NCBI GenBank assembly: GCA_048498555.1
Contig: JBEHXT010000002.1
Span: 248,001 to 312,000, forward strand
From: Danxiaibacter sp048498555
GTDB taxonomy: Bacteria; Bacteroidota; Bacteroidia; Chitinophagales; Chitinophagaceae
Reading direction: 5' to 3'
DNA length: 64,000 nucleotides
The position numbers were made by a program, and so were the translations under genes. This document shows, in pieces, positions 53,736 to 61,968 of the stretch; positions within the stretch are counted from its first letter, which is position 1; each line of letters opens with the position of its first letter. The notes beneath the pieces are model-generated. The model saw only the letters and a list, made by a program, of their open reading frames with translations. It searched no databases and was not told the DNA's origin.

Positions 53736-53990
53736 AGGTAAGAGAAAGCTTTCAGGTTTCAGCTATCAGGTTTCAAGCATAAGGCTTAAGGCGTGGGGTT
53801 TTAGGACCCGATGATTAAGGAATGCCTGATGAATGGTTGTTCGATTCGGTTAGTTCGAATAGCTCTCAGAACGCTATTTTCAAAGGGCTCCTTTCTAATA
53901 GAGAACCCACATACCCAAGACTTACACCTCATCAAATAACTGACGCCTGACGCCTTATACCACCCTACGCCTTAAACCTTAAGCCTTATT
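53736..53990. repeat. Word-repeat inverted element 6, the largest
   Basis: The left arm (53736-53806) strings together GTGAGG, AAAGCTTTCAG, AGCTATCAGG and ATAAGGCTTAAGGCGTGGGG words. The right arm (53941-53990) carries CCTACGCC and CCTTAAGCCTTAT. ATAAGGCTTAAGG (53779-53791) is a perfect inverted match to CCTTAAGCCTTAT (53977-53989), and CGTGGGGT pairs with ACCCTACG after a 7-nt insertion. It fills the gap between the GH43 and PDZ genes. The words recur near 12.8, 15.6 and 23.2 kb. Confidence 0.7.
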
Positions 53991-54097
53991 TCTCACCAAC
54001 TTTCTTAAGAAAATTTAAACATTTCCGAAGTTTTTCGTATTTGATAAATTTTCCTATATTTGATCTACTAAATTCTTCGTACAATAAAACTATAAAC

Positions 54098-55069
54098 ATG
54101 AATAAGCTAACGTTATTTACTGCCTGCCTGTTAGGTGCGTCCATCATAACAAGTTCAGCAGTAGCTCAGAATCCTCCGCCAGCTCCCAAAAAGAAGACAG
54201 CAGCCACAAAAGAGGAAACAATTGTAATTCGTAAAAAAACGGACAATAACGAGAAATATACAATTGTAGTGGACGGCGATAAAGTAACCGTTAATGGAAA
54301 GCCGTTATCGGATTTTGTGAGCAAGGATGTGGAGATTTTAAAAACAGATGATGCCTTTGCCATCGCACCTCTGGCACCTATTGCGCCTTTCCCTCCAGAA
54401 GGTGGTGTTAAATCTTTCAGAGGAGCTTACAGGGTTCGTACAAATAGGGCCATGTTGGGCGTAGTTTCTGAAAAAACTGACGATGGCGTAAAACTGAAAG
54501 AAGTTTCGAAAGAAAGTGCAGCAGAAAAGGCGGGACTGAAAGCCGGTGACATTATCACCAAAGTTGGTGAAACGAAAATTGAAGATTCTGATGATCTGGT
54601 TGAAGCCGTTGGAAAATTCAATCCTGGCGATAAGGTAAATGTGGAATACAAAAGAGATGGTAAAACAAATACAGCATCCGTCGTATTGGATAAAAACCTG
54701 GCCACTAATTACAACTTCAATTACAAGTTTGACAATGACATGAACATGAGTTGGAACAGTTCCGATGGAAAAAATTTCGTGTTTACCAGGAAGCCAAGGT
54801 TAGGCATACGCATGCAGGATACTGAAGATGACAAAGGTGTTAAGGTACTTGATGTAAATAATGAAACCCCTGCTGGCAAAGCCGGTTTAAAAGAAGATGA
54901 CCTGATTACTGCGATCAACGGCAAAGCGGTAAACAGCGTCGAAGATGTAAGGATGGCTTTGAAAGATTTAAAAGATGGCGACATTCTGAAAATCACCTAC
55001 AGCAGAGCAGGAAAAAGCCAGACCGCAGATATCAAGATCCCCAAAAAGCTAAAGGAAGCGGATCTTTAA
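54098..55069 (+). CDS. Exported protein with two PDZ domains
   Basis: A 323-residue secreted or periplasmic protein. Signal peptide LTLFTACLLGASIITSSAVAQ. A Pro/Lys-rich linker (PPPAPKKKTAATKEETIVI) precedes two PDZ domains at about 118-205 (LGVVSEKTDDGVKLKEVS, AEKAGLKAGDIITKVGETKI) and 235-318 (LGIRMQDTEDDKGVKVLDVN, AGKAGLKEDDLITAINGKAV). No protease domain is present, so it is an adaptor or chaperone-type protein, not a DegP homologue. Start at MNKLTLFTAC because the signal peptide begins there. Confidence 0.85.
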   Translation: MNKLTLFTACLLGASIITSSAVAQNPPPAPKKKTAATKEETIVIRKKTDNNEKYTIVVDGDKVTVNGKPLSDFVSKDVEILKTDDAFAIAPLAPIAPFPPEGGVKSFRGAYRVRTNRAMLGVVSEKTDDGVKLKEVSKESAAEKAGLKAGDIITKVGETKIEDSDDLVEAVGKFNPGDKVNVEYKRDGKTNTASVVLDKNLATNYNFNYKFDNDMNMSWNSSDGKNFVFTRKPRLGIRMQDTEDDKGVKVLDVNNETPAGKAGLKEDDLITAINGKAVNSVEDVRMALKDLKDGDILKITYSRAGKSQTADIKIPKKLKEADL

Positions 55070-55126
55070 TAATCTGCCGAAAGCCAGACAGAAAATCATT
55101 TTTTTGAAGTTGGGTTATAAAAGGTG

Positions 55127-55170
55127 TGCCTGGTGGCCAATTGCGGAAATCTCAATTGGTACGCCAGGCA
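55127..55170 (+). terminator. Long hairpin after the PDZ gene
   Basis: TGCCTGG-tgg-CCAATTG and CAATTGG-tacg-CCAGGCA form a two-part stem with a 9-nt loop, followed by AATTTATTTT. A probable terminator with an internal loop. Confidence 0.6.
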
Positions 55171-55226
55171 AATTTATTTTCAGGAAGGCTTGCGAAAAAC
55201 CTCATTTCTGTAATACATACAAATGA

Positions 55227-55252
55227 AAAAGGATAGCAAATGCTATCCTTTT
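55227..55252. terminator. Terminator after clpX
   Basis: AAAAGGATAGCA, AA, TGCTATCCTTTT: a 12-bp perfect stem with a 2-nt loop, useful in both directions. It lies 22 bp beyond the clpX stop codon. Confidence 0.85.
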
Positions 55253-55273
55253 CTAAATATTAAAATCAGCAGA

Positions 55274-56506
55274 TTAAGCAACCTTCAGCAGGCTCAGCTT
55301 ACTCTTGTCAAATTTATTCTGCGCGTATTCAAGCGTTACCAGGAAATGGCTCTGATCGGTACCCGGCATTTCGAACATGGCATCGGTAAAAATATATTCA
55401 CAGATACTTCTCAATCCTCTTGCGCCAAGTTTAAATTCCATGGCTTTGCTAACCATGAAATCCAATACCGCCGGCTCAATTTCGAGTTTTATATTTTCCA
55501 GCTCAAACAACCTCGTATACTGCTTGATAAGGCTGTTCTTAGGCTCTGTCAAAATTGAACGAAGCGTAGGTACATCCAATGGCTCCAGATGCGTAACTAT
55601 CGGCAAACGGCCTAACAACTCTGGTATTAAACCGAAGCTCTTTAAATCCGTAGCGTTAATAAAACGCAGCAAATTCTTGCGTTGTAATTCCTGTTCGTCT
55701 TTGTTCACATTAAAGCCAATTGCATTGGTATTAATACGCCTTGCAATTACTTTATCTATACCATCAAAAGCACCACCGCAGATAAACAAAATATTCTGCG
55801 TGTTAACCTTGATCATTTTTTGCTCGGGATGCTTTCTTCCGCCTTGTGGTGGAACAAGCACTTCTGTACCTTCCAGCATCTTAAGAAGCCCTTGCTGAAC
55901 GCCTTCACCACTTACGTCGCGTGTAATAGAAGGATTATCTCCTTTACGTGCGATCTTATCAATTTCATCGATATATACAATTCCCTTTTCAGCCGCTTGT
56001 ACATCGTAGTTACACGCCTGCAATAAACGGGTAAGCATGCTTTCTACGTCCTCACCCACATATCCGGCTTCAGTAAATACAGTTGCGTCAACAATGGCAA
56101 AAGGCACATTTAGCAAACGTGCCACTGTTTTGGCAAGAAGTGTTTTACCGGTACCGGTTTCACCTACCATTACAATATTGCTCTTTTCGATCTCAATATC
56201 GTCCTGTTGTTTTTGCGTGATGCGTTTATAGTGATTATAAACAGCAACTGACATCACCTTTTTAGCCTCGTCCTGACCTATGATGTATTGATCAAGGAAC
56301 GACTTGATCTCCTTTGGTCTTTTAACAGTAAACTTAAACTGGGAAGATTGCTGTTCCTGCCTCGCCTGTAATTCCTGTGCTATGATCTCCTGTGCATGTT
56401 CTACACAGTTTTCGCAAATATGCCCTTCCTGTCCGGCAATCAAAATTTTTACTTCATCCCTACTTCTACCGCAAAAAGAACAATGCAAATGCGATTGTTT
56501 TGCCAT
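55274..56506 (-). CDS. clpX: ClpX ATPase subunit of the ClpXP protease
   Basis: Hexameric AAA+ unfoldase feeding ClpP in the cytoplasm. The 410-residue product has the N-terminal zinc finger with cysteines at 9, 12, 31 and 34 (CSFCGRSRDE and HICENCVEH), Walker A GETGTGKTLLAKTVARLL, the pore-loop region GYVGEDVESMLTRLLQ, Walker B IVYIDEIDKIA and the sensor region RRINTNAIGF. All motifs are intact. Downstream end of a minus-strand tig-clp gene run. Confidence 0.96.
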   Translation of the reverse strand: MAKQSHLHCSFCGRSRDEVKILIAGQEGHICENCVEHAQEIIAQELQARQEQQSSQFKFTVKRPKEIKSFLDQYIIGQDEAKKVMSVAVYNHYKRITQKQQDDIEIEKSNIVMVGETGTGKTLLAKTVARLLNVPFAIVDATVFTEAGYVGEDVESMLTRLLQACNYDVQAAEKGIVYIDEIDKIARKGDNPSITRDVSGEGVQQGLLKMLEGTEVLVPPQGGRKHPEQKMIKVNTQNILFICGGAFDGIDKVIARRINTNAIGFNVNKDEQELQRKNLLRFINATDLKSFGLIPELLGRLPIVTHLEPLDVPTLRSILTEPKNSLIKQYTRLFELENIKLEIEPAVLDFMVSKAMEFKLGARGLRSICEYIFTDAMFEMPGTDQSHFLVTLEYAQNKFDKSKLSLLKVA

Positions 56507-56549
56507 GATATTTTTTTTTGCCCTAAGGCCGTTTAGTAAATCCTAAATA

Positions 56550-56557
56550 CAAAAATA
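56550..56557 (-). promoter_or_regulatory. Possible clpX -7 box
   Basis: TATTTTTG on the minus strand matches TAnnTTTG and lies 43 bp before the clpX start codon. It suggests clpX can be transcribed apart from clpP. Confidence 0.35.
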
Positions 56558-56653
56558 ACAAAACCGCCGTAAACAGCGGTTTTGAAAAGACTTATTTAAG
56601 GCGCTTTAACTTGAATTTTACCGAAAAATGAAATATTTCCGGTTTTATCCTTA

Positions 56654-57295
56654 TTAGAGCTTATTTAAAACCTTGTCTACTATTCCGTATTGAACAGCTT
56701 CCTGCGCATCCATCCAGTAGTCACGGTCAAAATCTTTAAGGATCTGGTCAACCGTTTTACCACAATTATCAGCAAGGATTTTTGCACCCAGCAGCTTTGT
56801 TTTTTCCATCTGAATAGCCTGTATCTCAATGTCTGCCGATGTAGCCTGGAACATACCACCAAGGCTTGGCTGGTGGATCATTACTTCGCCGTGAGGATAT
56901 ATATAGCGCTTGCCTTTTTTCCCTACGCTTAATAATATTGAACCCATGCTTGCCGCCAGTCCCATGCAGATGGTACTAACCGGAGATTGGATCAGTTTAA
57001 TCGTATCGTAAATAACCATACCACTGGTTACCATACCCCCCGGGCTGTTAATATAAAATTTGATTTCTTCACCCGGCTTGTCTGCGTCCAGCAATGTTAA
57101 CTTGGAAACCACCTCCCTCGCTGATTTATCATCAACAGGGCCCCACAAATAAACCGCGCGTTTTTCCAGGAAAAGTTTTTCCATTTTCCTCATCAACAAA
57201 GGCGACATCTGCTCCTGCTTATCATCTTTCGGTTGTTCTTCCTCTTCTTCATCCTCCATTAAGTAAGGATTTACAATATATTTCGAATTAATCAT
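56654..57295 (-). CDS. clpP: ClpP protease, second paralogue
   Basis: Serine protease of 213 residues with an acidic N-terminal insertion (MEDEEEEEQPKDDKQEQ at about 13-29) not found in the neighbouring copy. The catalytic serine is in GLAASMGSILLSVGKK, histidine in VMIHQPSLGG and aspartate in DFDRDYWMDAQEA. Sixty bases separate it from the upstream clpP. Likely co-assembles with the other copy into mixed or separate rings, as in organisms with two ClpPs. Confidence 0.93.
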   Translation of the reverse strand: MINSKYIVNPYLMEDEEEEEQPKDDKQEQMSPLLMRKMEKLFLEKRAVYLWGPVDDKSAREVVSKLTLLDADKPGEEIKFYINSPGGMVTSGMVIYDTIKLIQSPVSTICMGLAASMGSILLSVGKKGKRYIYPHGEVMIHQPSLGGMFQATSADIEIQAIQMEKTKLLGAKILADNCGKTVDQILKDFDRDYWMDAQEAVQYGIVDKVLNKL

Positions 57296-57355
57296 ATTTC
57301 TTAAATTTTAGAGTAGTGATAATGTAAAATCAGCCTTCTTAAACGATACTGTCTC

Positions 57356-58042
57356 TTATTTTTTCTCTTTACGCGGGTTAGTCAAAAGCACTTCATCAAC
57401 AAGGCCATATTCTTTTCCTTCCTGTGCGGTCATCCAGAAATCCCTGTCGCAGTCCTTAGCAACTGTTTCCATGTCTTTTCCGCTGTGATGAGTGATCACT
57501 TCATACAATTCATGCTTGATCTTTTTGATCTCACGCGCTGTAATGCCAATATCAGAAGCCTGTCCGCCGATGGCGCCACTTGGCTGGTGCAGCATGATAC
57601 GTGCATGTTTCAGCGCCGTTCTTTTGCCGCTTACGCCAGCACATAACAAAATTGCACCCATGCTTGCAGCTATACCCGTACAGATAGTTGAAACATCCGG
57701 ATTTATGAACTGCATAGTATCGTAAATACCTAAACCAGCATAAACACTACCCCCGGGGCTGTTGATGTACATCTGAATATCCCTTGTGCGGTCTGTGCTT
57801 TCCAGGAACAATAACTGTGCAGTAACAATGTTTGCTACGTAGTCATTGATTGGTTCTCCGAGGAAGATGATCCTGTCCATCATCAAACGGCTGAATACGT
57901 CCATACTAGCCACATTCAGTGGCCTTTCTTCAATAATGTATGGCGTAAGATTAGTTATGCTGTTATTATAATTGTGCAATGTTGCGCTACTTATGCCTTT
58001 ATGCTTAACAGCATATTTTTCAAATTCCTTTCCAAAATCCAT
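57356..58042 (-). CDS. clpP: ClpP protease, first paralogue
   Basis: Serine protease of 228 residues. Catalytic serine in GIAASMGAILLCAGVSGKR, histidine in IMLHQPSGAIGG, aspartate in DCDRDFWMTAQEG. The propeptide-like N-terminus (MDFGKEFEKYAVKHKGISSA) matches Bacteroidota ClpPs; I use this start (ATG 58040-58042) because the 20 codons before it are not family-like. Followed by a second clpP and clpX. Confidence 0.95.
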   Translation of the reverse strand: MDFGKEFEKYAVKHKGISSATLHNYNNSITNLTPYIIEERPLNVASMDVFSRLMMDRIIFLGEPINDYVANIVTAQLLFLESTDRTRDIQMYINSPGGSVYAGLGIYDTMQFINPDVSTICTGIAASMGAILLCAGVSGKRTALKHARIMLHQPSGAIGGQASDIGITAREIKKIKHELYEVITHHSGKDMETVAKDCDRDFWMTAQEGKEYGLVDEVLLTNPRKEKK

Positions 58043-58206
58043 AGTTGAATATTTTTCAATGAAAATAAGCGATTGTATTCTATCGCGGTTAGCCGGCATC
58101 AATCAGCATTACCGAGTGACACCAGCGCTTTTTTAGATACCAAATACCGTGCAAACGGCTGCTCCCGCCAAAAGGTCAGTCTTACGCTTTCGGGCGCCCT
58201 TGCCGT

Positions 58207-58383
58207 TTAGCCCAGGAAATCCTCTTCTTCCTCTTTATTCCCGTATTTGCTAAAGAGCTTGTTGATAGCTCCGGAGAACAACGGAAATTTCTCCTTTGCA
58301 AATTCCTTAATGACTTCGATTGCCGCGTAGGCTTGCTCTTCTGTGAGCCCCTTTTCCTTCAAACGATCAATCAGTTCCTGCAT
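58207..58383 (-). CDS. Small helical acidic protein in the tig-clp locus (58 residues)
   Basis: A 58-codon frame with ATG at 58381-58383 and stop at 58207-58209 encodes MQELIDRLKEKGLTEEQAYA, then AIEVIKEFAKEKFPLFSGAI and NKLFSKYGNKEEEEDFLG. It is almost entirely helical, with a helix-loop-helix opening (LKEKGLTEEQAYAAIEVIKEF) and an acidic tail. The composition, regular heptad-like pattern and position between tig and clpP on the same strand support a real gene. No family is recognised; a chaperone or protease helper is a guess from context. Confidence 0.7.
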   Translation of the reverse strand: MQELIDRLKEKGLTEEQAYAAIEVIKEFAKEKFPLFSGAINKLFSKYGNKEEEEDFLG

Positions 58384-58561
58384 AGTAAAGTTTTATGAAT
58401 GTACTAAAGATATGATAACGTAACCGTTTCGCCATGCATTGGGCATTTCAATTTGACCGTTCAGCTGTGGAGGTTATTTCACGCAAAGGTCGCAGAGAAT
58501 CGGTGACGTGGCGAATCTTTTGATTTGTTATTCTTCCCCACAATCGCTTTGATAAAATAAA

Positions 58562-58587
58562 AAAGCCGCTCCAAACAGAGCGGCTTT
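58562..58587 (-). terminator. Terminator after trigger factor
   Basis: AAAGCCGCT, loop CCAAACAG, AGCGGCTTT; the minus strand continues with TTTATTTTATC. Located about 20 bp past the tig stop codon. Confidence 0.75.
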
Positions 58588-58605
58588 GCAATTTATTTCT
58601 ATCGA

Positions 58606-59967
58606 CTAGTGGTGATGATGATGCAGTTTTTTTGCAAAATCTTCATCACTGATTGATTCTTCTGTAACTTTTACTTCACCTTCCAGGATGTTAAACAGCT
58701 TCTCAGTCTGCAATTGGAAATAAGTATTTTCAACAAATTTCCTGTCCTGCAACATTCTGTTAGCATATTCATCCAACCATGGCATGCTGTCAGCATCGCT
58801 CTGGCCCATATAACCCAGCATTTGCTTTACAGCGTGGTTTTTAATTTCAGTGTTTTCAACAGTTATTTTATGGTCGTTGATCAGTTTGGAAGTGATCAAG
58901 GTCCATTTTAACTGGTTTTCAAAAGAAGGATACTCAGCTTCTGCCTCTTCGACAGTTTTTGCTTTTTCACCGCCATTTTGCAACCAACGTTTCAGGAATT
59001 CTTTAGGGAATTCGATTGTTGTGTTGTCTAACAGCTGATGATAAAGCTGATCATGAAGCTGGTTGCGGCTTTGGCTGTCAAGGTAGTTTTCAATTTCAAC
59101 TTTTACAGCGTTACGGAATTCTTCTTCCGTTTTAATGCCTCTTGCAGGGAAAGCAGCCTCAAAGAACTCTTCGTTCATTTCAGGTTTTTCTATCAATCCC
59201 ACTTTTGTAATAGTCAGCGAGAAGAACTTGTCAGCATCTTCTGCATTGTCTTTATTCAATCCCAGGTCACCGATCACCCACTCTCTTTCTTTTTCAGCAA
59301 AAGCTTTGCTTAACTGGATCACGAAAGAATCATCTTTCTTTTTACCCATCAAATCTTTACGAACGTCTTCAGTAAAGTATTTAACCAGCAAAGAGTTTGA
59401 TTTGGTAATGCCGCCTTCTTTTTCAGTTCCATCAGCATTTACTTCTTTAAAATCAAGGTTTAATACGTTGTCTTCAGAGTCTACAACTTCAGGCTCATTC
59501 ATTTTACCGTTGCGGATCTGCAAGCGGTTAACTTCTTCGTTTACCTGTTCTTCAGTAACCTGAATTTTATAACGCGTAACTGCGATATCTTTTGTATTGA
59601 TGTCGAAAGCAGGTTTCAAACCAATTTCAAAAGCAAAAACGTAGTCGCTTGGGCTGTTGAAATCGAACATGCGGTCCTGGCTTTCAAGAGGCAAAGGCTG
59701 GGCAAAAATATCCAACTGCTCTTTCACCATATAATCATTCAGCTCTTTTTCAACCGTACGCAAAACCTCTTCAGTAAATACGCTCTGGCCGTACATTTTC
59801 TTTACAAGCCCTGAAGGCACCATACCTTTACGGAAACCAGGAATATTGGCAGTTTTTGCATAATTCTTAATGCTCTTTTCAAAAGCCGGAAAATAATCTT
59901 CCCTGGCAACTTTAACAGTAAGCTTATCATTCAGCAGGCCAAGATTCTCACGGGTGATTGTAGCCAT
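58606..59967 (-). CDS. tig: Trigger factor with C-terminal histidine tail
   Basis: Ribosome-associated chaperone of 453 residues. The ribosome-docking signature is IPGFRKGMVPSGLVKKMYG at about 40-58. A middle domain and a long helical C-terminal region follow (EFLKRWLQNGGEKAKTVEEA, MLGYMGQSDADSMPWLDEYA). The protein ends KKLHHHHH, five genomic histidines (CAT and CAC codons) before TAG. Such a tail binds metal ions and is reminiscent of the metal-binding tails of SlyD-type chaperones. The stop is followed directly by the native terminator. Confidence 0.92.
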   Translation of the reverse strand: MATITRENLGLLNDKLTVKVAREDYFPAFEKSIKNYAKTANIPGFRKGMVPSGLVKKMYGQSVFTEEVLRTVEKELNDYMVKEQLDIFAQPLPLESQDRMFDFNSPSDYVFAFEIGLKPAFDINTKDIAVTRYKIQVTEEQVNEEVNRLQIRNGKMNEPEVVDSEDNVLNLDFKEVNADGTEKEGGITKSNSLLVKYFTEDVRKDLMGKKKDDSFVIQLSKAFAEKEREWVIGDLGLNKDNAEDADKFFSLTITKVGLIEKPEMNEEFFEAAFPARGIKTEEEFRNAVKVEIENYLDSQSRNQLHDQLYHQLLDNTTIEFPKEFLKRWLQNGGEKAKTVEEAEAEYPSFENQLKWTLITSKLINDHKITVENTEIKNHAVKQMLGYMGQSDADSMPWLDEYANRMLQDRKFVENTYFQLQTEKLFNILEGEVKVTEESISDEDFAKKLHHHHH

Positions 59968-60164
59968 ATTGTTTATCGTTTTCTATTGTTATTTTGATCT
60001 TATTGAATAAAAATCACTTTTACCCAACTAAAATGGGGTGCAAAGTTACAGGTTTGTGATTGGTTTTTTAATATTTTTTAGCTATAGATGTGCCATCATC
60101 AAATATTTTAATTTGTTTTTGGCTTATTTTCCATAACTAAAGGGATTTTCTCCAAGCGGAAAAT

Positions 60165-60195
60165 AAAAAAGGAAGCCTTAAGACTTCCTTTTTTT
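60165..60195 (-). terminator. Terminator after tRNA-Leu
   Basis: AAAAAAGGAAG, loop CCTTAAGA, CTTCCTTTTTT; on the minus strand it begins right at the CCA end of the tRNA gene and finishes in TTTTTTATTTT. Confidence 0.85.
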
Positions 60196-60279
60196 GGTGC
60201 GGATGGAGGGACTCGAACCCCCATGCCTCGCGGCGCTAGATCCTAAGTCTAGTGCGTCTACCAATTTCGCCACATCCGC
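60195..60279 (-). tRNA. tRNA-Leu (anticodon TAG), CCA encoded
   Basis: The minus strand folds into a full cloverleaf with a long variable arm: acceptor GCGGATG/CATCCGC, anticodon stem CTAGA/TCTAG with loop CTTAGGA (anticodon TAG at positions 34-36), T-arm GGGGGTTCGAGTCCCTC. The 3' CCA is in the DNA. Reads CUA and, with wobble, other CUN leucine codons. Confidence 0.93.
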
Positions 60280-60345
60280 AACGGGGCGCAAAAATAACAG
60301 ATTTGCAGAACTTACCAAATTTAGTTTGCTTTTTTTTGAAAAGCA

Positions 60346-61851
60346 CTATTTAACGAGCCGTCCGATGTAGGGCATCTTTTTGAATTCGGCCCTTTCAACC
60401 AATAAAATAAACCATCCGTATATAGCTGTAAGCACTGCTCCCAATCCTAATGAAAAATACGTATTGGAGAATAAGTTGGTTATGCCTTTATGAACGAAAA
60501 ACAGCAGAACTACAATGACTATATAAGCAATTAATTTTTTTCTTACATAAGGCACCGGATAAACTTTTTGCCCCCATACATAACTGACCGCCATCATTGT
60601 GCCGTAGCATAAAAAAGTACCCCATGCGCCAGCCATATATCCGATTTTAGGAACGAAGATGTAATTCACTGCTACAGTGATAACCGTACCCAACAATGTG
60701 ATATAAAGGCCAGCAATTGTTTTATTGCTTAATTTAAACCAAATACTGAGGTTGTAGTAAATACCAAGGAACATGTTTGCAAGTAGCAATACAGGTACAA
60801 TTTTAAGTCCCTCACGATACTTCGGGCCAACCATCAGCGACCATATAGGCAGGAATAAGGCTACCGCCAAAAACATAAATGAAATTATAATCACGAAAAA
60901 CTTCATCACGCGGGCGTAAGTGCGCTGTGGGTTTTCACCTTCTGCCTGCTTAAAGAAAAACGGTTCTGCAGCCATGCGAAAGGCCTGGATAAACAACGAG
61001 ATCAGTAAAGACAATTTGTAACACGCACCATATATACCCACCTGCTCATTCTTGTATTCTTCTGTTCCCGGCAACCAGGCTTTGATCATTAACCTGTCAA
61101 AAGTTTCGTTCACAATTCCACCCAAACCCACAATCACCAATGGCATTGAGTAAATAATCATTTCTTTCCATAATCTTGCATTGAAGTTGAATTTTACTGA
61201 TCTGATCTCGTTGCCAAGCAGCAACAGGGTAATCAATGATCCTACAAGATTTGCCAGCACTACATAGTAAATCGGGTTTTTGCTTTCATCAAAAATCATG
61301 ATCACCCAGGTGTTTGGCGTTTCCTTGATCTTCCCCGGACAATAATTGATGAAAAACCAGGTAAGCAAAAGATTGGTGATGATACCGGCAACTTTTACAA
61401 ACGCATATTTTTTAGGCCTACCCTCCTGCCTCAATCTCGCAAATGGAATGGTGCTCAGGGCGTCGGTTGCCACTATAAATATGGCCAACTGAATGATCTG
61501 AGGTATATCCTGGAAACCTGACAACTTACCAAGAAACCCCTGAAACTGCCATAATATAAAAGTGAAAACGATGGTGGAAAAGAACAGTGAAAAAAAAGTT
61601 GTATCGTAGATGCTCTTTTTATATTCCGGCTTTGCTGAAAACCTGAAGTAAGCAGTTTCAAAGCCATAAGTAAACAGCACATTGAGCACGGGCAAGGCAG
61701 AGTATAGCAAGTTTTGCCTCCCAAAATCAGCAGGTGTTACTACTGCCGCGTAGGTTAATAAGGGTGTAAGTAAGTAGTTGATGAACCTGGCTGCAATACT
61801 GCTTAATCCGTACCAGATAGTTTGTCCCGCCAGCTTTTTTATACTGCTCAA
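60346..61851 (-). CDS. Oligosaccharide flippase (Wzx-like, MOP superfamily)
   Basis: A 501-residue integral membrane protein with 12-14 predicted helices. The opening block KKLAGQTIWYGLSSIAARFI with YLLTPLLTYAAVV and LQ-like FETAYFRFSAKPEYKKSIYD are typical of Wzx/RfbX flippases in Bacteroidota. It would move lipid-linked saccharide units across the inner membrane for O-antigen or capsule. No glycosyltransferase genes are nearby, so its cluster partners lie elsewhere. Divergent from the ABC ATPase gene. Confidence 0.87.
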   Translation of the reverse strand: MSSIKKLAGQTIWYGLSSIAARFINYLLTPLLTYAAVVTPADFGRQNLLYSALPVLNVLFTYGFETAYFRFSAKPEYKKSIYDTTFFSLFFSTIVFTFILWQFQGFLGKLSGFQDIPQIIQLAIFIVATDALSTIPFARLRQEGRPKKYAFVKVAGIITNLLLTWFFINYCPGKIKETPNTWVIMIFDESKNPIYYVVLANLVGSLITLLLLGNEIRSVKFNFNARLWKEMIIYSMPLVIVGLGGIVNETFDRLMIKAWLPGTEEYKNEQVGIYGACYKLSLLISLFIQAFRMAAEPFFFKQAEGENPQRTYARVMKFFVIIISFMFLAVALFLPIWSLMVGPKYREGLKIVPVLLLANMFLGIYYNLSIWFKLSNKTIAGLYITLLGTVITVAVNYIFVPKIGYMAGAWGTFLCYGTMMAVSYVWGQKVYPVPYVRKKLIAYIVIVVLLFFVHKGITNLFSNTYFSLGLGAVLTAIYGWFILLVERAEFKKMPYIGRLVK

Positions 61852-61968
61852 TTATATCAAGTTTATAACAAAAGTAATAGTATGTGTGGTATAAGCAAGC
61901 AACCATCAGCTATCGAACGCGCTGCTTTCGGTCATATCTTGTTATCTTCGGCAATACTATTTAATAAA

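Noticed and set aside
58480..58520. Possible seventh word-repeat element (ACGCAAAGGTCGCAGAGAAT words)
   Set aside because: Only one short arm is seen and no inverted partner within 150 bp; too weak to list as an element.
58606..58623. Histidine tail of trigger factor as an engineered tag or vector contamination
   Set aside because: It is in frame, uses mixed CAT/CAC codons, is followed by the native stop, terminator and conserved gene order.
59135..59563. 142-codon frame antisense to trigger factor
   Set aside because: A shadow frame; Ser/Phe rich and no signal or domain.
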